The notes beneath the pieces were generated by a model. It was not told the DNA's origin, searched no databases, and worked only from the letters and a program-made list of their open reading frames with translations. This document shows positions 29,351 through 39,665 of a DNA stretch of 64,000 nt, in pieces. Positions within the stretch are counted from its first letter, which is position 1, and the number at the start of each line of letters is the position of its first letter. The DNA comes from Levilactobacillus tangyuanensis (GTDB lineage Bacteria > Bacillota > Bacilli > Lactobacillales > Lactobacillaceae), in contig NZ_RHOA01000002.1 in NCBI RefSeq assembly GCF_003946545.1, positions 62,001-126,000 of the forward strand. The letters run 5' to 3'. The translations under genes and the position numbers were made by a program.

Positions 29351-30010
29351 CTATTTCCCTCCTTGTCCGTTAGTTTGTTTCTTTTCAGGTAAAATTTCAC
29401 CACGGTAGATCCAAGTCTTAACACCCAGAGAACCGTAAGTTGTATGAGCTTCTACCCATGCATAATCGATGTCAGCACGTAACGTGTGCAGAGGAACCGT
29501 ACCTTCAGCATAGCTTTCGACACGGGACATATCAGCACCGTTCAAACGACCGGCAACCTGCGTCTTGATACCCTTGGCACCAGAACGCATAGTCCGTTGC
29601 ATCGTCCCACGCATAGCGCGACGGAAAGCAACACGGCCTTCCAATTGACGAGCGATGTTTTCGCCGACCAACTTGGCATCCAAATCTGGCTTCTTGATTT
29701 CCACAATGTTGATGTGAACACGTTTGCCAGTTAAGTCGTTTAACTCCTTACGGAGATTTTCAACTTCGGAACCACCCTTACCAATAACCATACCTGGCTT
29801 GGCAGTGTGAATTGAGATGTTGACGCGGTTTGCAGCCCGTTCAATCTCAACAGTTGATACTGAAGCATCTTCAAGACGCTTTTCGATGAATTTACGGATT
29901 TGAAGGTCTTCCTTCAGGTAAGCAGCGAAATCCTTTTCAGCATACCACTTTGCTTCCCAGTCGCGAATGATACCGACCCGTAATCCAGTTGGATTTACTT
30001 TTTGACCCAC
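29351..30010 (-). CDS. rpsC: 30S ribosomal protein S3 (uS3)
   Basis: A 219-residue S3 of the mRNA entry channel, with a KH domain ([15 protein letters not shown]) and the C-terminal [14 protein letters not shown] block. GTG start with a GGAGG site. Confidence 0.98.
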   Translation of the reverse strand: MGQKVNPTGLRVGIIRDWEAKWYAEKDFAAYLKEDLQIRKFIEKRLEDASVSTVEIERAANRVNISIHTAKPGMVIGKGGSEVENLRKELNDLTGKRVHINIVEIKKPDLDAKLVGENIARQLEGRVAFRRAMRGTMQRTMRSGAKGIKTQVAGRLNGADMSRVESYAEGTVPLHTLRADIDYAWVEAHTTYGSLGVKTWIYRGEILPEKKQTNGQGGK

Positions 30011-30013
30011 GCG

Positions 30014-30370
30014 TTATCCCTCCTCTTTTTCAGATACAACAACCGTAATGTGACTCGTACGCTTGTTGATTGGTGAAGCAGAGCCTTTGGCACGAGGACG
30101 GAACCGCTTAAGGGTTGGTCCTTCGTTCACATAGGCTTCGCTAACAACTAAGTCTTGACGATCTAAGTCAAAATTGTTTTCTGCGTTAGCAATTGCAGAG
30201 TTTAAAACCTTTGCCACAACCGGTGATGCTCCACGGGGTGTGAACTGTAAGATAGCTAGCGCTTCTGCGACGCTCTTGCCGCGGATAAGATCGATGACAA
30301 GGCGGATTTTGCGAGCAGCAATCCGAACCGTCTTGGCAGTCGCTTGCGCTGATGTAACTTGTTCAGCCAT
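30014..30370 (-). CDS. rplV: 50S ribosomal protein L22 (uL22)
   Basis: A 118-residue L22 lining the exit tunnel. The beta-hairpin region [20 protein letters not shown], involved in macrolide response, shows no insertion or deletion by eye. Confidence 0.98.
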   Translation of the reverse strand: MAEQVTSAQATAKTVRIAARKIRLVIDLIRGKSVAEALAILQFTPRGASPVVAKVLNSAIANAENNFDLDRQDLVVSEAYVNEGPTLKRFRPRAKGSASPINKRTSHITVVVSEKEEG

Positions 30371-30386
30371 TAGTTAATCCTCCTTA

Positions 30387-30662
30387 TCAACGAGTTTTTT
30401 TGTCGTCGCCACCATGACCACGGAAAGTCCGGGTTGGTACGAATTCGCCAAGCTTGTGTCCTACCATGTCTTCTTGAACGTAAACTGGTACATGCTTCCG
30501 TCCATCATAAACAGCAATGGTATAACCAATGAAGCTTGGGAAAATAGTAGACCGACGGGACCAGGTCTTGATGACGGTCTTCTTGTCAGAATCTTTTTGT
30601 GCGTCAATCTTGTTTAACAAGTGCGCATCGGCAAAAGGTCCTTTTTTCAAACTACGACCCAT
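30387..30662 (-). CDS. rpsS: 30S ribosomal protein S19 (uS19)
   Basis: A 91-residue S19 of the 30S head, with [20 protein letters not shown] and the [14 protein letters not shown] block. The 79-base gap to rplB holds two hairpins. Confidence 0.98.
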   Translation of the reverse strand: MGRSLKKGPFADAHLLNKIDAQKDSDKKTVIKTWSRRSTIFPSFIGYTIAVYDGRKHVPVYVQEDMVGHKLGEFVPTRTFRGHGGDDKKTR

Positions 30663-30682
30663 TATGAAACCTCCTCTACTTG

Positions 30683-30737
30683 TGGCGCATCGTTTATAAC
30701 GATGAACACCAGGTCTCTTGACATCCGGATAACCGGA
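30683..30737 (-). other. Two hairpins in the rplB-rpsS gap
   Basis: On the minus strand TCCGG-ttat-CCGGA (30737-30724) is followed by a 12-bp stem TGGTG-tt-CATCGTT closed by AACGATG-CGCCA over a three-base loop (30711-30683). Neither has a T-run, so they are not terminators; they may be processing or stability elements. Confidence 0.5.
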
Positions 30738-30741
30738 TTAA

Positions 30742-31590
30742 TTACATCTTGGAACCTTTACGGTGACGAACAATGAACTTCTCAGTCTTGTTCTTCTTAG
30801 AACGCGTCTTCTTACCAACAGTCTTCTTACCCCATGGAGAAAGAGGAGATGGTAAACCAACAGGAGCCTTACCTTCACCACCACCATGAGGGTGATCGTT
30901 AGGGTTCATAACTGACCCACGAACGTGAGGACGTTGACCTGACCAACGAGTACGGCCGGCTTTACCAACGTTAACTAATTCATGTTCTTCGTTACCTACG
31001 GCACCGATAGTAGCACGGTTAACCTTCAGAACCATCCGAACTTCACCAGATGATAACCGAACTAACACGTACTTGTCGTCGTTAGCTTTACCTAACAATT
31101 GAGCTGAAGTCCCAGCGGAACGGACCAATTGGCCACCCTTACCAGGCTTCAATTCGATGTTGTGAATAACAGTCCCAAATGGGATGTTAGCTAATGGCAA
31201 AGTGTTACCAATCTTGATATCAGCTTCTGGACCAGATTGAACTTTGTCGCCAACCTTTAAGCCCTTAGGAGCAATGATGTAAGACTTGATACCATCGGCG
31301 TAAACAAGTAAAGCAATGTTAGCGGTCCGGTTAGGGTCGTATTCGATTGCCTTAACAGTTGCTGGAACATCATCTTTAATACGCTTGAAGTCGATGATCC
31401 GGTATTGACGCTTGTTACCACCGCCACGATGACGGACAGTCATCTTACCAGCATTGTTACGGCCGGCAGAGTGACTTTGTGAATCAAGCAATGACTTTTC
31501 AGGAGTCGTCTTAGTGATGACGTCTTTGTAAACCAAACCCGTCATATTACGACGACCATTGCTTGTTGGTTTGTATTTCTTAATCGCCAC
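30742..31590 (-). CDS. rplB: 50S ribosomal protein L2 (uL2)
   Basis: A 282-residue L2 needed for peptidyl transferase and subunit joining. The [17 protein letters not shown] segment holds the conserved histidine. GTG start with a GGAGG site. It is 26 bases behind rplW. Confidence 0.98.
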   Translation of the reverse strand: MAIKKYKPTSNGRRNMTGLVYKDVITKTTPEKSLLDSQSHSAGRNNAGKMTVRHRGGGNKRQYRIIDFKRIKDDVPATVKAIEYDPNRTANIALLVYADGIKSYIIAPKGLKVGDKVQSGPEADIKIGNTLPLANIPFGTVIHNIELKPGKGGQLVRSAGTSAQLLGKANDDKYVLVRLSSGEVRMVLKVNRATIGAVGNEEHELVNVGKAGRTRWSGQRPHVRGSVMNPNDHPHGGGEGKAPVGLPSPLSPWGKKTVGKKTRSKKNKTEKFIVRHRKGSKM

Positions 31591-31616
31591 GTTATTTCCC
31601 TCCTATAATTGAAATT

Positions 31617-31904
31617 CTAGTCTTCGTTGAAGAACTTGATTTCTTTTGAGTCGGCAGATAAGCTGACAATAGCCTTACGACGCTTCTTAGTGAAGCCTTC
31701 GTAACGACCTTGACGCTTCTTCTTGCCTTTTAAGTTCATGATGTTGACCTTAACGACCTTAACGTCAAAGATGTCTTCAATGGCATGCTTGACTTGTGTC
31801 TTGGTTGCTCGTAAATCAACGTCAAAGGTGTAACGCTTTTCATCCATAGTTGCCATCGTTGCTTCAGTGACAACTGGACGTAAAATAATGTCGCGTGATT
31901 CCAT
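31617..31904 (-). CDS. rplW: 50S ribosomal protein L23 (uL23)
   Basis: A 95-residue L23, the docking site for trigger factor and SRP at the tunnel exit. It begins [17 protein letters not shown]. Its start overlaps the last base of rplD. Confidence 0.98.
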   Translation of the reverse strand: MESRDIILRPVVTEATMATMDEKRYTFDVDLRATKTQVKHAIEDIFDVKVVKVNIMNLKGKKKRQGRYEGFTKKRRKAIVSLSADSKEIKFFNED

Positions 31905-32527
31905 TATGCGAGCACCTCCTCTACTTGAGAAAGAGCTGGTTGGGTGATCACTAACTTATCGGCATCAGCAACATCGAGGACATTCAAGCCTTTGGCAGGA
32001 ATTACCTTAACGTTAGCTAAGTTCCGGGCTGCTAATGCAGCAGCAACGTTATCGTCTTCAAGGACAACTAACGTCTTGGTCGTGACATTCAAACCAGCCA
32101 ACACTGCAGCAAATTCTTTCGTCTTAGGAGCGTCAAAAGCTAATGCGTCAACAACGACGAAGCTTTCGTCAAGAACCTTTTGAGAAAGAACTGACTTCAA
32201 TGCTAAACGGCTAACCTTCTTAGGAAGGCGGTAACTGTATGAGCGAGGGGTTGGTCCGAAGACGACACCACCACCGACCCATTGTGGGGAACGAATGGAA
32301 CCTTGACGTGCCCGACCAGTACCTTTTTGACGCCATGGCTTCTTACCACCACCACGAACGGCACTCCGGTTTTTAACGGCGTGAGTCCCTTGGCGCATGG
32401 AAGCCCGTTGCATCAAAATCGTGTCGAATACGACGTTTTCGTTAGGTTCGATACCGAATACATCGGCGTTCAAATCAACGTTGCCGTTTTGGCTACCATC
32501 TTGTTTGTATAATGCTACGCTTGTCAT
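31904..32527 (-). CDS. rplD: 50S ribosomal protein L4 (uL4)
   Basis: A 207-residue L4 with the tunnel loop [20 protein letters not shown]. In proteobacteria L4 represses its S10 operon; whether that occurs here is unknown, but a structured leader precedes rpsJ. Confidence 0.98.
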   Translation of the reverse strand: MTSVALYKQDGSQNGNVDLNADVFGIEPNENVVFDTILMQRASMRQGTHAVKNRSAVRGGGKKPWRQKGTGRARQGSIRSPQWVGGGVVFGPTPRSYSYRLPKKVSRLALKSVLSQKVLDESFVVVDALAFDAPKTKEFAAVLAGLNVTTKTLVVLEDDNVAAALAARNLANVKVIPAKGLNVLDVADADKLVITQPALSQVEEVLA

Positions 32528-32548
32528 TTAATTATCCTCCCTTCCTAA

Positions 32549-33199
32549 TTATTTTTCAGATTGCTTAGGACGTGGTGGGCGAACAGCACTCTTAACAGTA
32601 ACGAGTGACTTGTTGGCACCAGGCACATTACCCTTAATCAACAGAACGTTGTTATCAACATCTGCTTTAACAACGACAAGGTTCTGGATAGTAACTTGCT
32701 TGTTACCCATCCGGCCTGGAAGCTTCATACCAGGGAATACCCGGTTAATGATGGCACCCAGAGAACCTGGACGACGGTGGTAACGAGAACCATGGGCCAT
32801 AGGGCCACGGCTTTGGCCGTCCTTGTGAATGTTACCTTGGTATCCATGACCTTTAGTGATACCAGTGACATCAACGATGTCTCCTGCTTGGAAGGTATCA
32901 ACTTTAACTTCGTCTGCTACCTTGTAATCTCCCAGCTCAACATCTTTGAATTCACGAATGAAGCGCTTAGGAGTCGTGTTTGCTTTTGCTACATGACCTT
33001 GTTCGGGCTTGTTGCTGAGTACTTCACGCTTGTCTTGGTAACCAAGTTGGATAGCATTGTAACCGTCGTTTTCCATCGTCTTAACTTGCAACACAACGTT
33101 TGGCGTTGCTTCGACAACAGTAACTGGGATTAATTCACCTGCTTCTGTGAAGACTTGCGTCATCCCGACCTTTTTCCCTAAGATTCCTTTTGTGGTCAT
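32549..33199 (-). CDS. rplC: 50S ribosomal protein L3 (uL3)
   Basis: A 216-residue L3, an assembly initiator reaching the peptidyl transferase centre. It starts [17 protein letters not shown] and contains the methylation-site region [15 protein letters not shown]. Confidence 0.98.
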   Translation of the reverse strand: MTTKGILGKKVGMTQVFTEAGELIPVTVVEATPNVVLQVKTMENDGYNAIQLGYQDKREVLSNKPEQGHVAKANTTPKRFIREFKDVELGDYKVADEVKVDTFQAGDIVDVTGITKGHGYQGNIHKDGQSRGPMAHGSRYHRRPGSLGAIINRVFPGMKLPGRMGNKQVTIQNLVVVKADVDNNVLLIKGNVPGANKSLVTVKSAVRPPRPKQSEK

Positions 33200-33240
33200 G
33201 AGTACACCTCCGATTTTAATGTATTAGTAACTTTTGAAAA

Positions 33241-33549
33241 TTATAACTTGATTTCGATGTCAACACCGCTAGGCAAGTCGAGCTTCATTAATGAGTCAAC
33301 TGTCTTTGGCGTTGGGTTAACGATATCAATCAAACGCTTGTGCGTCCGCATTTCGAATTGTTCACGTGAGTCCTTAAACTTATGTGGTGAACGTAATACG
33401 GTGTAAATCGTCCGTTCAGTTGGTAATGGAATTGGACCAGAAATAGTGGCACCAGTTCTCTTAGCTGTTTCAACGATCTTGTCCGCTGATTGGTCAAGAA
33501 TACGATGTTCGTATGCCTTCAACCGAATCCGAATTTTTTGTTTTGCCAT
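33241..33549 (-). CDS. rpsJ: 30S ribosomal protein S10 (uS10)
   Basis: A 102-residue S10 that opens the S10 operon, with [22 protein letters not shown]10 (NusE) also acts in transcription antitermination with NusB. It has a 170-base leader and a strong promoter upstream. Confidence 0.98.
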   Translation of the reverse strand: MAKQKIRIRLKAYEHRILDQSADKIVETAKRTGATISGPIPLPTERTIYTVLRSPHKFKDSREQFEMRTHKRLIDIVNPTPKTVDSLMKLDLPSGVDIEIKL

Positions 33550-33559
33550 TGTGTTCCCT

Positions 33560-33715
33560 CCTTCGTCTATTTTAAAAATAAGACTAACTCCGTGGAAATT
33601 CCCGCCACACCCTCATGGCAAAGCGGCCGGGTGTGTCGCAATCTCCCACATCATCGCTTAAACTTTTGAGCTTACCCCAGGGGCACAAAAATACCCTCAG
33701 AAATTCAGCACTTGA
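33560..33715 (-). other. Structured 5' leader of the S10 operon
   Basis: The leader RNA between the S10 promoter and rpsJ includes a hairpin with a ten-position stem (CGACACACCC paired with GGGTGTGGCG, one mismatch) enclosing a 16-base loop rich in G and C, at about 33602-33637. This could mediate autogenous control by a ribosomal protein. I do not recognise a named leader family. Confidence 0.45.
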
Positions 33716-33717
33716 CT

Positions 33718-33746
33718 ATCATACTAAATAAAGTGCCGCATGACAA
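33718..33746 (-). promoter_or_regulatory. Promoter of the S10-spc-alpha operon
   Basis: TTGTCA (33746-33741), 17 bases and TATGAT (33723-33718) on the minus strand. The rest of the gap up to 33953 is A+T rich with no gene; no clear terminator for the upstream MATE gene was seen there. Confidence 0.7.
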
Positions 33747-33953
33747 GGGTTTTCGAGGAATTTCCCAAATATTTTTGTGAAATAAGCGTCGGCTTCATCA
33801 GTCATAACTTCTCCCAACAAATATAAATTTACTTATTTCCCCTTTTTGCTCTTTTCATCAACTCTTAAGCAAGCTTTACCTATATTATAGAAGCTTTTTG
33901 CTGTAACTGTCGGTCAACTTACTCTGTAACTGGTGTCCCATGGGCATTACGGC

Positions 33954-35279
33954 CTATTCGACGGCCTTCTTAAAGATTGACCGTGCTAGCCCCCACCCGA
34001 GCAGACACGTCCCTATATCGGCAACTGGCTGTGCCCAGATGATGCCATTGTACCCGAAAAACCGCGATCCAATAACGATCATCAGATAAAAGATGAGTCC
34101 TTGTCTGGCAATCGACATGATAAATGCCCCGCCAGCCTTGCCAGCGCTTTGAAACACCGTCGTGTAGACCAGGATGGCCCCAACAAATGGTGTCGTAGAC
34201 AGAAGCGCCCGCAACATCGTGGTCCCAGCCGTAATCACGGCCGAATTTCTCAAGAAGAGGCCAATGATTTGTGGGGCGAGCAGGATCATGATGACCGCCA
34301 CCACTAAGGCATAACCGACCTCAACCAGTAGATCGAACCGTAAGACCTGTCTAAAGCGTTTCATCGCCCTGGCCCCATAGGTATAGCCGATCAAAGGTTG
34401 CGCCCCGAAGGCAAAACCAATCATGACCAGCATGACAATCAGGTACACCTTAAGAACAATCCCCATGGCAGCCACACGCGTAGGACCATAACTGACCAAG
34501 TATCGGTTCAACACGGTGGTACCGAACGCTTGCATAATATTGGTCAATGCCCCTGGGATACCGATAAACAAAATCTGTCTGATCAATGCCCAATTAAGTC
34601 GACTCTCACGAATATCAATCGAAATCACCTGACAATAGTGTTTCGTTTGGCCAACCAACACGATCGCCGAGACACTATACCCAATCACTGTGGCTAACGC
34701 GGCCCCTGCAGCTCCCATACCCATCGGAAAAATTAAGATGGGGTCAAGGACAATCGTGACTCCGGTACCGATCATGGTCCCCACCATCGACTGGGTAGCA
34801 AACCCCTCTGTTCGAATGAGATTCCCTGGCACTAACGATACCATGATTGGGACCGCGCCAAAGGCCATGATCTGATAAAACTGACTAGCATACGGCGCCG
34901 TTGCAGACGTTGCCCCAAATACCCTCAGTATCGGACCCATGAGTGTGAGCAAGGCGATGGTTACCACGACACCAGCAATCAAAGCACCGTACAGGCAAAA
35001 GCTGCTAACCCGCCGCCCCGTGGCGTACGCCTTTTCTCCCAGCAGGCGAGAAATCAGCGAACTTCCTCCTAAACCGAAGACGTCCCCCAAGGCTAAAAGG
35101 ATTGAAAACAAGGGCGTACACAACGCCACTCCGGCAACCAAATCCGTATTCTGCGTCTGAGACACGAAATACGTATCTGCCAGGTTATATACCATACTGG
35201 CAACCATCCCAAGAACAACCGGCAACGCTAGTTTAAAATATGCCTTAGGAATTGGTGTACTTTCAAATAACTCTTCCAT
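33954..35279 (-). CDS. MATE family multidrug/cation efflux transporter
   Basis: A 441-residue membrane protein with 12 predicted helices in two repeats, of the MATE (NorM/DinF-like) type. Family features are the opening PIPKAYFKLALPVVLGMVAS, the NLADTYFV segment in helix 1-2 and GFAFGAQPLIGYTYGA in the second half. Members export drugs or metabolites in exchange for sodium or protons. It sits alone between the str and S10 operons, where many Firmicutes have tuf or nothing. The substrate is unknown. GAGGTGG precedes the ATG by 11 bases. Confidence 0.9.
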   Translation of the reverse strand: MEELFESTPIPKAYFKLALPVVLGMVASMVYNLADTYFVSQTQNTDLVAGVALCTPLFSILLALGDVFGLGGSSLISRLLGEKAYATGRRVSSFCLYGALIAGVVVTIALLTLMGPILRVFGATSATAPYASQFYQIMAFGAVPIMVSLVPGNLIRTEGFATQSMVGTMIGTGVTIVLDPILIFPMGMGAAGAALATVIGYSVSAIVLVGQTKHYCQVISIDIRESRLNWALIRQILFIGIPGALTNIMQAFGTTVLNRYLVSYGPTRVAAMGIVLKVYLIVMLVMIGFAFGAQPLIGYTYGARAMKRFRQVLRFDLLVEVGYALVVAVIMILLAPQIIGLFLRNSAVITAGTTMLRALLSTTPFVGAILVYTTVFQSAGKAGGAFIMSIARQGLIFYLMIVIGSRFFGYNGIIWAQPVADIGTCLLGWGLARSIFKKAVE

Positions 35280-35381
35280 GAGACTAAAACCACCTCAATG
35301 ACTTTCGTTGCGATACGTACCAGGACTTCTCCTCATTATACCGCACAACAACCACACGCCGTTGTGACGGTTTTTGTCGAC

Positions 35382-35420
35382 AAAAAAAGTACGTTCTACC
35401 GAAGTAGAAACGTACTTTCT
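35382..35420. terminator. Terminator of the str operon (after fusA)
   Basis: The stem AAAGTACGTTCTAC / GTAGAAACGTACTTT with a CGAA tetraloop-like loop ends in T-runs on both strands; on the minus strand it begins 16 bases after the fusA stop. Confidence 0.9.
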
Positions 35421-35435
35421 TAAAGAATGACAGGT

Positions 35436-37535
35436 CTAGTCTTCGACTGGAGTGCCGCCGTTCTTCTTGATAATGTCAGCTTGAACACTCTTAGGCGTTG
35501 GTTCGTAGTGGTCAAACGTCATGGTAAAGGTACCACGACCTTGAGATGCAGAACGTAACGTCGTAGCGTAACCGAACATTTCGGATAACGGAACGAATGA
35601 ATGAATCATTTGTGCGTTACCACGTGCTTCCATACCATCAACCTTACCACGACGTGCGGTAACTTGGCCCATGATATCACCCATGTATTCTTCAGGAACC
35701 ATGATATCAACCTTCATGATTGGTTCAAGAATAACGGGACCAGCAGATTGAACGGCCTCACGTAAAGCCAATGATGCAGCAACCTTAAAGGCAGCTTCAC
35801 TAGAATCGACTTCATGGTAACTACCATCGTATAACTTAGCCTTAACATCGACCAATGGGTAACCGGCTAACACACCGTTTGCCATGGCTTCTTGCAGACC
35901 TTGGTCAACTGAAGGGATAAATTCACGAGGAACAACCCCACCAACGATAGCGTCTTCGAATTCGTAACCCTTACCACGTTCGTTAGGGGTAAATTCGATC
36001 CAAACGTCACCATATTGACCTTTACCACCAGATTGACGAACAAACTTACCTTGAACCTTAGTTGGCTTCGTGAAGGCTTCACGGTAGGCAACTTGAGGTG
36101 CACCAATGTTTGCTTCAACCTTGAATTCACGCTTCATACGGTCGATGATGATGTCCAAGTGAAGTTCACCCATCCCAGCGATCAAAGTTTCACCAGTTTC
36201 AGGGTTAGTTTCAGCCTTGAAAGTTGGGTCTTCTTCAGAAAGTTTTTGAAGGGCAGTGTTCATCTTGTCTTGGTCAGCCTTAGTCTTTGGTTCTACGGCA
36301 ACCTGGATAACTGGATCTGGGAAGTCCATAGATTCCAAATGTAATGGGTGATCTGGGTCGGTCAAAGAGTCACCAGTAGTGGTGTTCTTCAAACCAATGG
36401 CACCAGCGATGTCACCAGAGAAGACTTCTGGAATTTCTTGACGGTGATTAGAATGCATTTGCAGCAAACGACCAACCCGTTCACGCTTGTCCTTAGTGGA
36501 GTTAAGCACGTAAGAACCAGCTTCCAGAGTACCGGAGTAAACCCGGATGTAAGTCAAACGACCAACGAATGGGTCAGTTGCAACCTTGAAAGCCAAGGCA
36601 GCAAATGGCGCATCATCATCGGCACGTAATTCAACGGCTTCATCAGTATCAGGAACAGTGGCGTTGTATGGCTTAACATCCAATGGAGATGGTAAGTAGT
36701 CCACAACGGCGTCCATCAACATTTGAACACCCTTATCCTTAAATGCAGAACCAGCAAAGACTGGGAATAATTCCAGCTTCAAGGTTGCACGACGGATAGC
36801 GGCCTTCAATTCTTCCTTGGAGATTTCTTCACCTTCAAGGTACTTTTCCATGATTTCATCGTCAACGTCAGCAACGCTTTCGATCATAGCTTCATGGCGC
36901 TTTTCGGCTTCTTCCTTCATGTCATCAGGAATTTCAACCGTATCCCAATCGGCACCCAACGTATCCTTATCGTAGATGTAGGCCTTCATTTCAATAAGGT
37001 CAACAACCCCGGTAAAGTCGTCTTCGGCACCAATGGTCATTTGCAATGCAAGTGCATTAGCTTGTAAACGTTCATGGATAGAGTTAACTGAGAAGTCGAA
37101 GTCGGCACCCAGCTTGTCCATCTTGTTTACGAAAACGATACGTGGAACGTCGAAGTCAGATGCTTGACGCCAAACAGTTTCAGTTTGGGGTTCAACACCG
37201 GCTTGGGCATCCAACACAGCAACGGCACCATCTAAGACACGGAGGGAACGTTCAACTTCAACAGTGAAGTCAACGTGTCCTGGGGTGTCAATGATGTTGA
37301 TCCGGTGCTTCTTCCATTCCGCAGTCGTAGCGGCAGAAGTGATGGTAATCCCACGTTCTTGTTCTTGGGCCATCCAGTCCATTTGTGAAGCCCCATCATG
37401 GGTTTCACCAATCTTATGGATTTTACCAGTATAATACAGGATACGCTCAGTAGTCGTCGTCTTCCCGGCATCGATGTGGGCCATGATACCGATGTTACGC
37501 GTCTTCTCAAGCGGAAATTCACGAGTATTAGCCAT
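35436..37535 (-). CDS. fusA: Translation elongation factor G
   Basis: A 699-residue GTPase that drives ribosome translocation. The G domain has AHIDAGKT (19-26), the DTPGH and NKMDKLG motifs, and domains II-V follow with the terminal [11 protein letters not shown] block. ATG at 37535 gives the family [16 protein letters not shown] start; 15 more in-frame codons upstream lack a good site. No tuf gene follows, as usual in lactobacilli. The long gap to rpsG has two hairpins. Confidence 0.98.
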   Translation of the reverse strand: MANTREFPLEKTRNIGIMAHIDAGKTTTTERILYYTGKIHKIGETHDGASQMDWMAQEQERGITITSAATTAEWKKHRINIIDTPGHVDFTVEVERSLRVLDGAVAVLDAQAGVEPQTETVWRQASDFDVPRIVFVNKMDKLGADFDFSVNSIHERLQANALALQMTIGAEDDFTGVVDLIEMKAYIYDKDTLGADWDTVEIPDDMKEEAEKRHEAMIESVADVDDEIMEKYLEGEEISKEELKAAIRRATLKLELFPVFAGSAFKDKGVQMLMDAVVDYLPSPLDVKPYNATVPDTDEAVELRADDDAPFAALAFKVATDPFVGRLTYIRVYSGTLEAGSYVLNSTKDKRERVGRLLQMHSNHRQEIPEVFSGDIAGAIGLKNTTTGDSLTDPDHPLHLESMDFPDPVIQVAVEPKTKADQDKMNTALQKLSEEDPTFKAETNPETGETLIAGMGELHLDIIIDRMKREFKVEANIGAPQVAYREAFTKPTKVQGKFVRQSGGKGQYGDVWIEFTPNERGKGYEFEDAIVGGVVPREFIPSVDQGLQEAMANGVLAGYPLVDVKAKLYDGSYHEVDSSEAAFKVAASLALREAVQSAGPVILEPIMKVDIMVPEEYMGDIMGQVTARRGKVDGMEARGNAQMIHSFVPLSEMFGYATTLRSASQGRGTFTMTFDHYEPTPKSVQADIIKKNGGTPVED

Positions 37536-37581
37536 GATTAATGTGTAACTCCTCTCAAAATTGATCGTAGATTGTGCCAAA

Positions 37582-37619
37582 AGGTGGCTACCATCATCAT
37601 ATTGATTTAGTAGCCACCT
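37582..37619 (-). other. Terminator-like hairpin between rpsG and fusA
   Basis: The minus strand reads AGGTGGCTAC, an 18-base loop, GTAGCCACCT and then TTTTGG. The ten-base stem is perfect but the T-run is short, so it may be a partial terminator that lowers fusA transcription, or an mRNA stabiliser. A second small hairpin (AGAATGTT/AACATTCT, 37655-37673) lies nearer rpsG. Confidence 0.6.
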
Positions 37620-37722
37620 CTCGATTAAAGGATTACTCCCTTAAGCCAGAGACGAGAATGTTAACAACATTCTGCTCCAACATTTTATCACACTGTTGGC
37701 AACGCAGTGCAACAGGTGCTTC

Positions 37723-38193
37723 CTACCAACGGTAGTGAGCGAAGGCACGGTTGGCATCAGCCATCCGGTGAGTGTCTTCACGCTTCTTAACAGCTGCACC
37801 CGTATTGTTAGCAGCATCCATGATTTCACGAGCAAGTCGTTCAACCATCGTATGTTCGCCACGAAGACGAGAATACTGCACCATCCACCGAAGACCTAAA
37901 GTGGTCCGACGGTCTGGACGAACTTCGATTGGAACTTGGTAGTTTGACCCACCAACACGCCGAGCCTTAACTTCCAAGACTGGCATAACGTTCTTCATTG
38001 CTTCTTCGAAGACTTCCACTGGATCGTTACCGGTTTCGTTCTTAATGATGTCAAATGCACCATAAATGATTTTAGTTGAAGTACCACGTTTCCCATCCAT
38101 CATCGTGTGGTTGATCAGACGAGTGACCAACTTTGAATTGTAAATTGGATCAGGAAGGACTTCACGCTTTTGTACGTTTCCTTTTCTAGGCAT
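37723..38193 (-). CDS. rpsG: 30S ribosomal protein S7 (uS7)
   Basis: A 156-residue S7 that organises the 30S head. It begins [16 protein letters not shown] after an AGGATAT-type site; the upstream in-frame extension of 18 residues is rejected on family length. Confidence 0.98.
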   Translation of the reverse strand: MPRKGNVQKREVLPDPIYNSKLVTRLINHTMMDGKRGTSTKIIYGAFDIIKNETGNDPVEVFEEAMKNVMPVLEVKARRVGGSNYQVPIEVRPDRRTTLGLRWMVQYSRLRGEHTMVERLAREIMDAANNTGAAVKKREDTHRMADANRAFAHYRW

Positions 38194-38271
38194 TGTTAAT
38201 ATCCTCCTTGAAATGCTGTTACAGACCGTTTGACGGGAACCGTGCAAACGGTCTTAAATTTCGATCTCGGT

Positions 38272-38685
38272 CTAGCCCTTAGGCTTCTTAGTCCCATACT
38301 TGGAACGACCTTGACGACGGTCAGTAACCCCGGCAGTATCGAGGGCCCCACGAATAACGTGGTAACGAACCCCAGGTAAATCCTTTACCCGGCCGCCCCG
38401 GATAAGCACAACACTATGTTCTTGTAGGTTGTGACCAATACCAGGAATGTAAGCAGTCACTTCAATTAAGTTTGACAACCGTACACGTGCATATTTCCGT
38501 AAAGCAGAGTTAGGCTTCTTTGGCGTCATGGTACCGACACGAGTAGCAACCCCACGCTTTTGTGGAGCTGGATTCTTAACTTGAGCTTTCTTGAAACTGT
38601 TATACCCGAAGTTTAAAGCTGGGGCATCTGATTTAGAACTTTTAGATTTACGACCTTTACGCACCAATTGGTTGATAGTAGGCAT
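38272..38685 (-). CDS. rpsL: 30S ribosomal protein S12 (uS12)
   Basis: A 137-residue S12 of the decoding centre. The [15 protein letters not shown] segment has lysine at the usual streptomycin position and looks wild type. It opens the str operon. Confidence 0.98.
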   Translation of the reverse strand: MPTINQLVRKGRKSKSSKSDAPALNFGYNSFKKAQVKNPAPQKRGVATRVGTMTPKKPNSALRKYARVRLSNLIEVTAYIPGIGHNLQEHSVVLIRGGRVKDLPGVRYHVIRGALDTAGVTDRRQGRSKYGTKKPKG

Positions 38686-38864
38686 CTAAATAGTCCTCCT
38701 TTCTTTAGTCATTCTAGAGTGTAAGTCCACACATCCAGGTGGTTCATTTTTCTTGAAAGAAAAAAGCCATCCAGTGGAGGATTCAATTGAAGTGTCCTTC
38801 TCACCGTCAGTCAGCATGTCTGGTAGTGAATACCCGAGACCTGTCTGCGAAAAGCACCTTTAAT

Positions 38865-38893
38865 AGAATACCATGCCAGAAATGCCCTGTCAA
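38865..38893 (-). promoter_or_regulatory. Promoter of the str operon
   Basis: Consensus TTGACA (38893-38888), 17 bases and TATTCT (38870-38865) with an extended TGG before the -10, on the minus strand. The transcript would carry a leader of about 170 bases before rpsL. It is back-to-back with the prepilin peptidase gene. Confidence 0.75.
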
Positions 38894-38964
38894 CAAACCT
38901 TGTAGCAAATACCCGCAAAGAATTCCGAATCGTTGACGGAGGTACCCTTGAGGTGATTCCGATA

Positions 38965-39606
38965 ATGACTTTTTTCTTATTTATTTATGGTGCCTGCCTC
39001 GGCTCAGGCCTGGTAGCATTGGCTACGCGCTATTCACGAGGAGAATCTGGCTGGTGGCCGCGGTCGCATTGTGACAATTGTGGTCAGTCCCTCCCCTATT
39101 GGCAATTATGGCCAGTCCTAAGCTTCCTGATGTTGCGGGGACGCTGCTTCTACTGCCGAACCAGCCTTCCTTTGACATACCTTGGCCTAGAATTTAGTGT
39201 TGGGGTATTGGTGACCACCATCACTGACCAGAAAAGCTTATTAGTCGTCATGTGGTTACTCACCTGGACCTACGCCGCCCTCTGTGATCACCTGACACTC
39301 ACCTTTCCCAGTTGGGTCAGCTATCTCGGGCTGGGAATAGTTCTCGGCGCCCAACCCATCGCGCTACTACTTGTGGCCGGAACGATGGTTGTTTATCACT
39401 GGGCATGGGCTCAGTGGCGGAAGCCCGGCCTCGGTGACGGCGATATCGACCTGATGGTTCAATACGCCTTGCTCTTCGGCGTGGAAACCACCAGTCGCTG
39501 GCTTATTCTAGCCTGTGGCCTGGCCCTAGTCGCCCACAACCGGGGCAACGCCCCCCAGGCCTTCATTCCCTGGTTGGCCATAAGTGCCGGCCTTTTCTGG
39601 ATTTAG
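38965..39606 (+). CDS. comC: Prepilin peptidase (A24 family), competence ComC type
   Basis: A 213-residue polytopic membrane aspartyl protease that would cleave and N-methylate type IV pilin-like proteins such as the ComG pseudopilins of the DNA uptake machine. Two CxxC pairs (CDNCG and CFYC) form the zinc-like N-terminal loop. The catalytic aspartates lie in LCDHLTL and LGDGDIDL, the second matching the GxGD motif. ATG at 38965 is nine bases from GAGGTG; a GTG four codons earlier is inside that site. No pilin or com genes are nearby, which is normal for lactobacilli. Confidence 0.88.
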   Translation: MTFFLFIYGACLGSGLVALATRYSRGESGWWPRSHCDNCGQSLPYWQLWPVLSFLMLRGRCFYCRTSLPLTYLGLEFSVGVLVTTITDQKSLLVVMWLLTWTYAALCDHLTLTFPSWVSYLGLGIVLGAQPIALLLVAGTMVVYHWAWAQWRKPGLGDGDIDLMVQYALLFGVETTSRWLILACGLALVAHNRGNAPQAFIPWLAISAGLFWI

Positions 39607-39612
39607 CGCCAT

Positions 39613-39646
39613 CAAAAAAGAACCCGCCAGTGGCGGGTTCTCTTTT
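39613..39646. terminator. Bidirectional terminator between comC and rpoC
   Basis: A stem GAACCCGCC / GGCGGGTTC with a three-base loop, A-run on the left and TCTTTTG on the right, lies between convergent stops. Confidence 0.9.
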
Positions 39647-39665
39647 GGATTAAAGACCGAAGTCA

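Noticed and set aside
36348-36629. Long antisense frames over fusA, rpoC, rpoB and clpC
   Set aside because: They are by-products of strong codon bias in highly expressed genes, without start sites or family resemblance.
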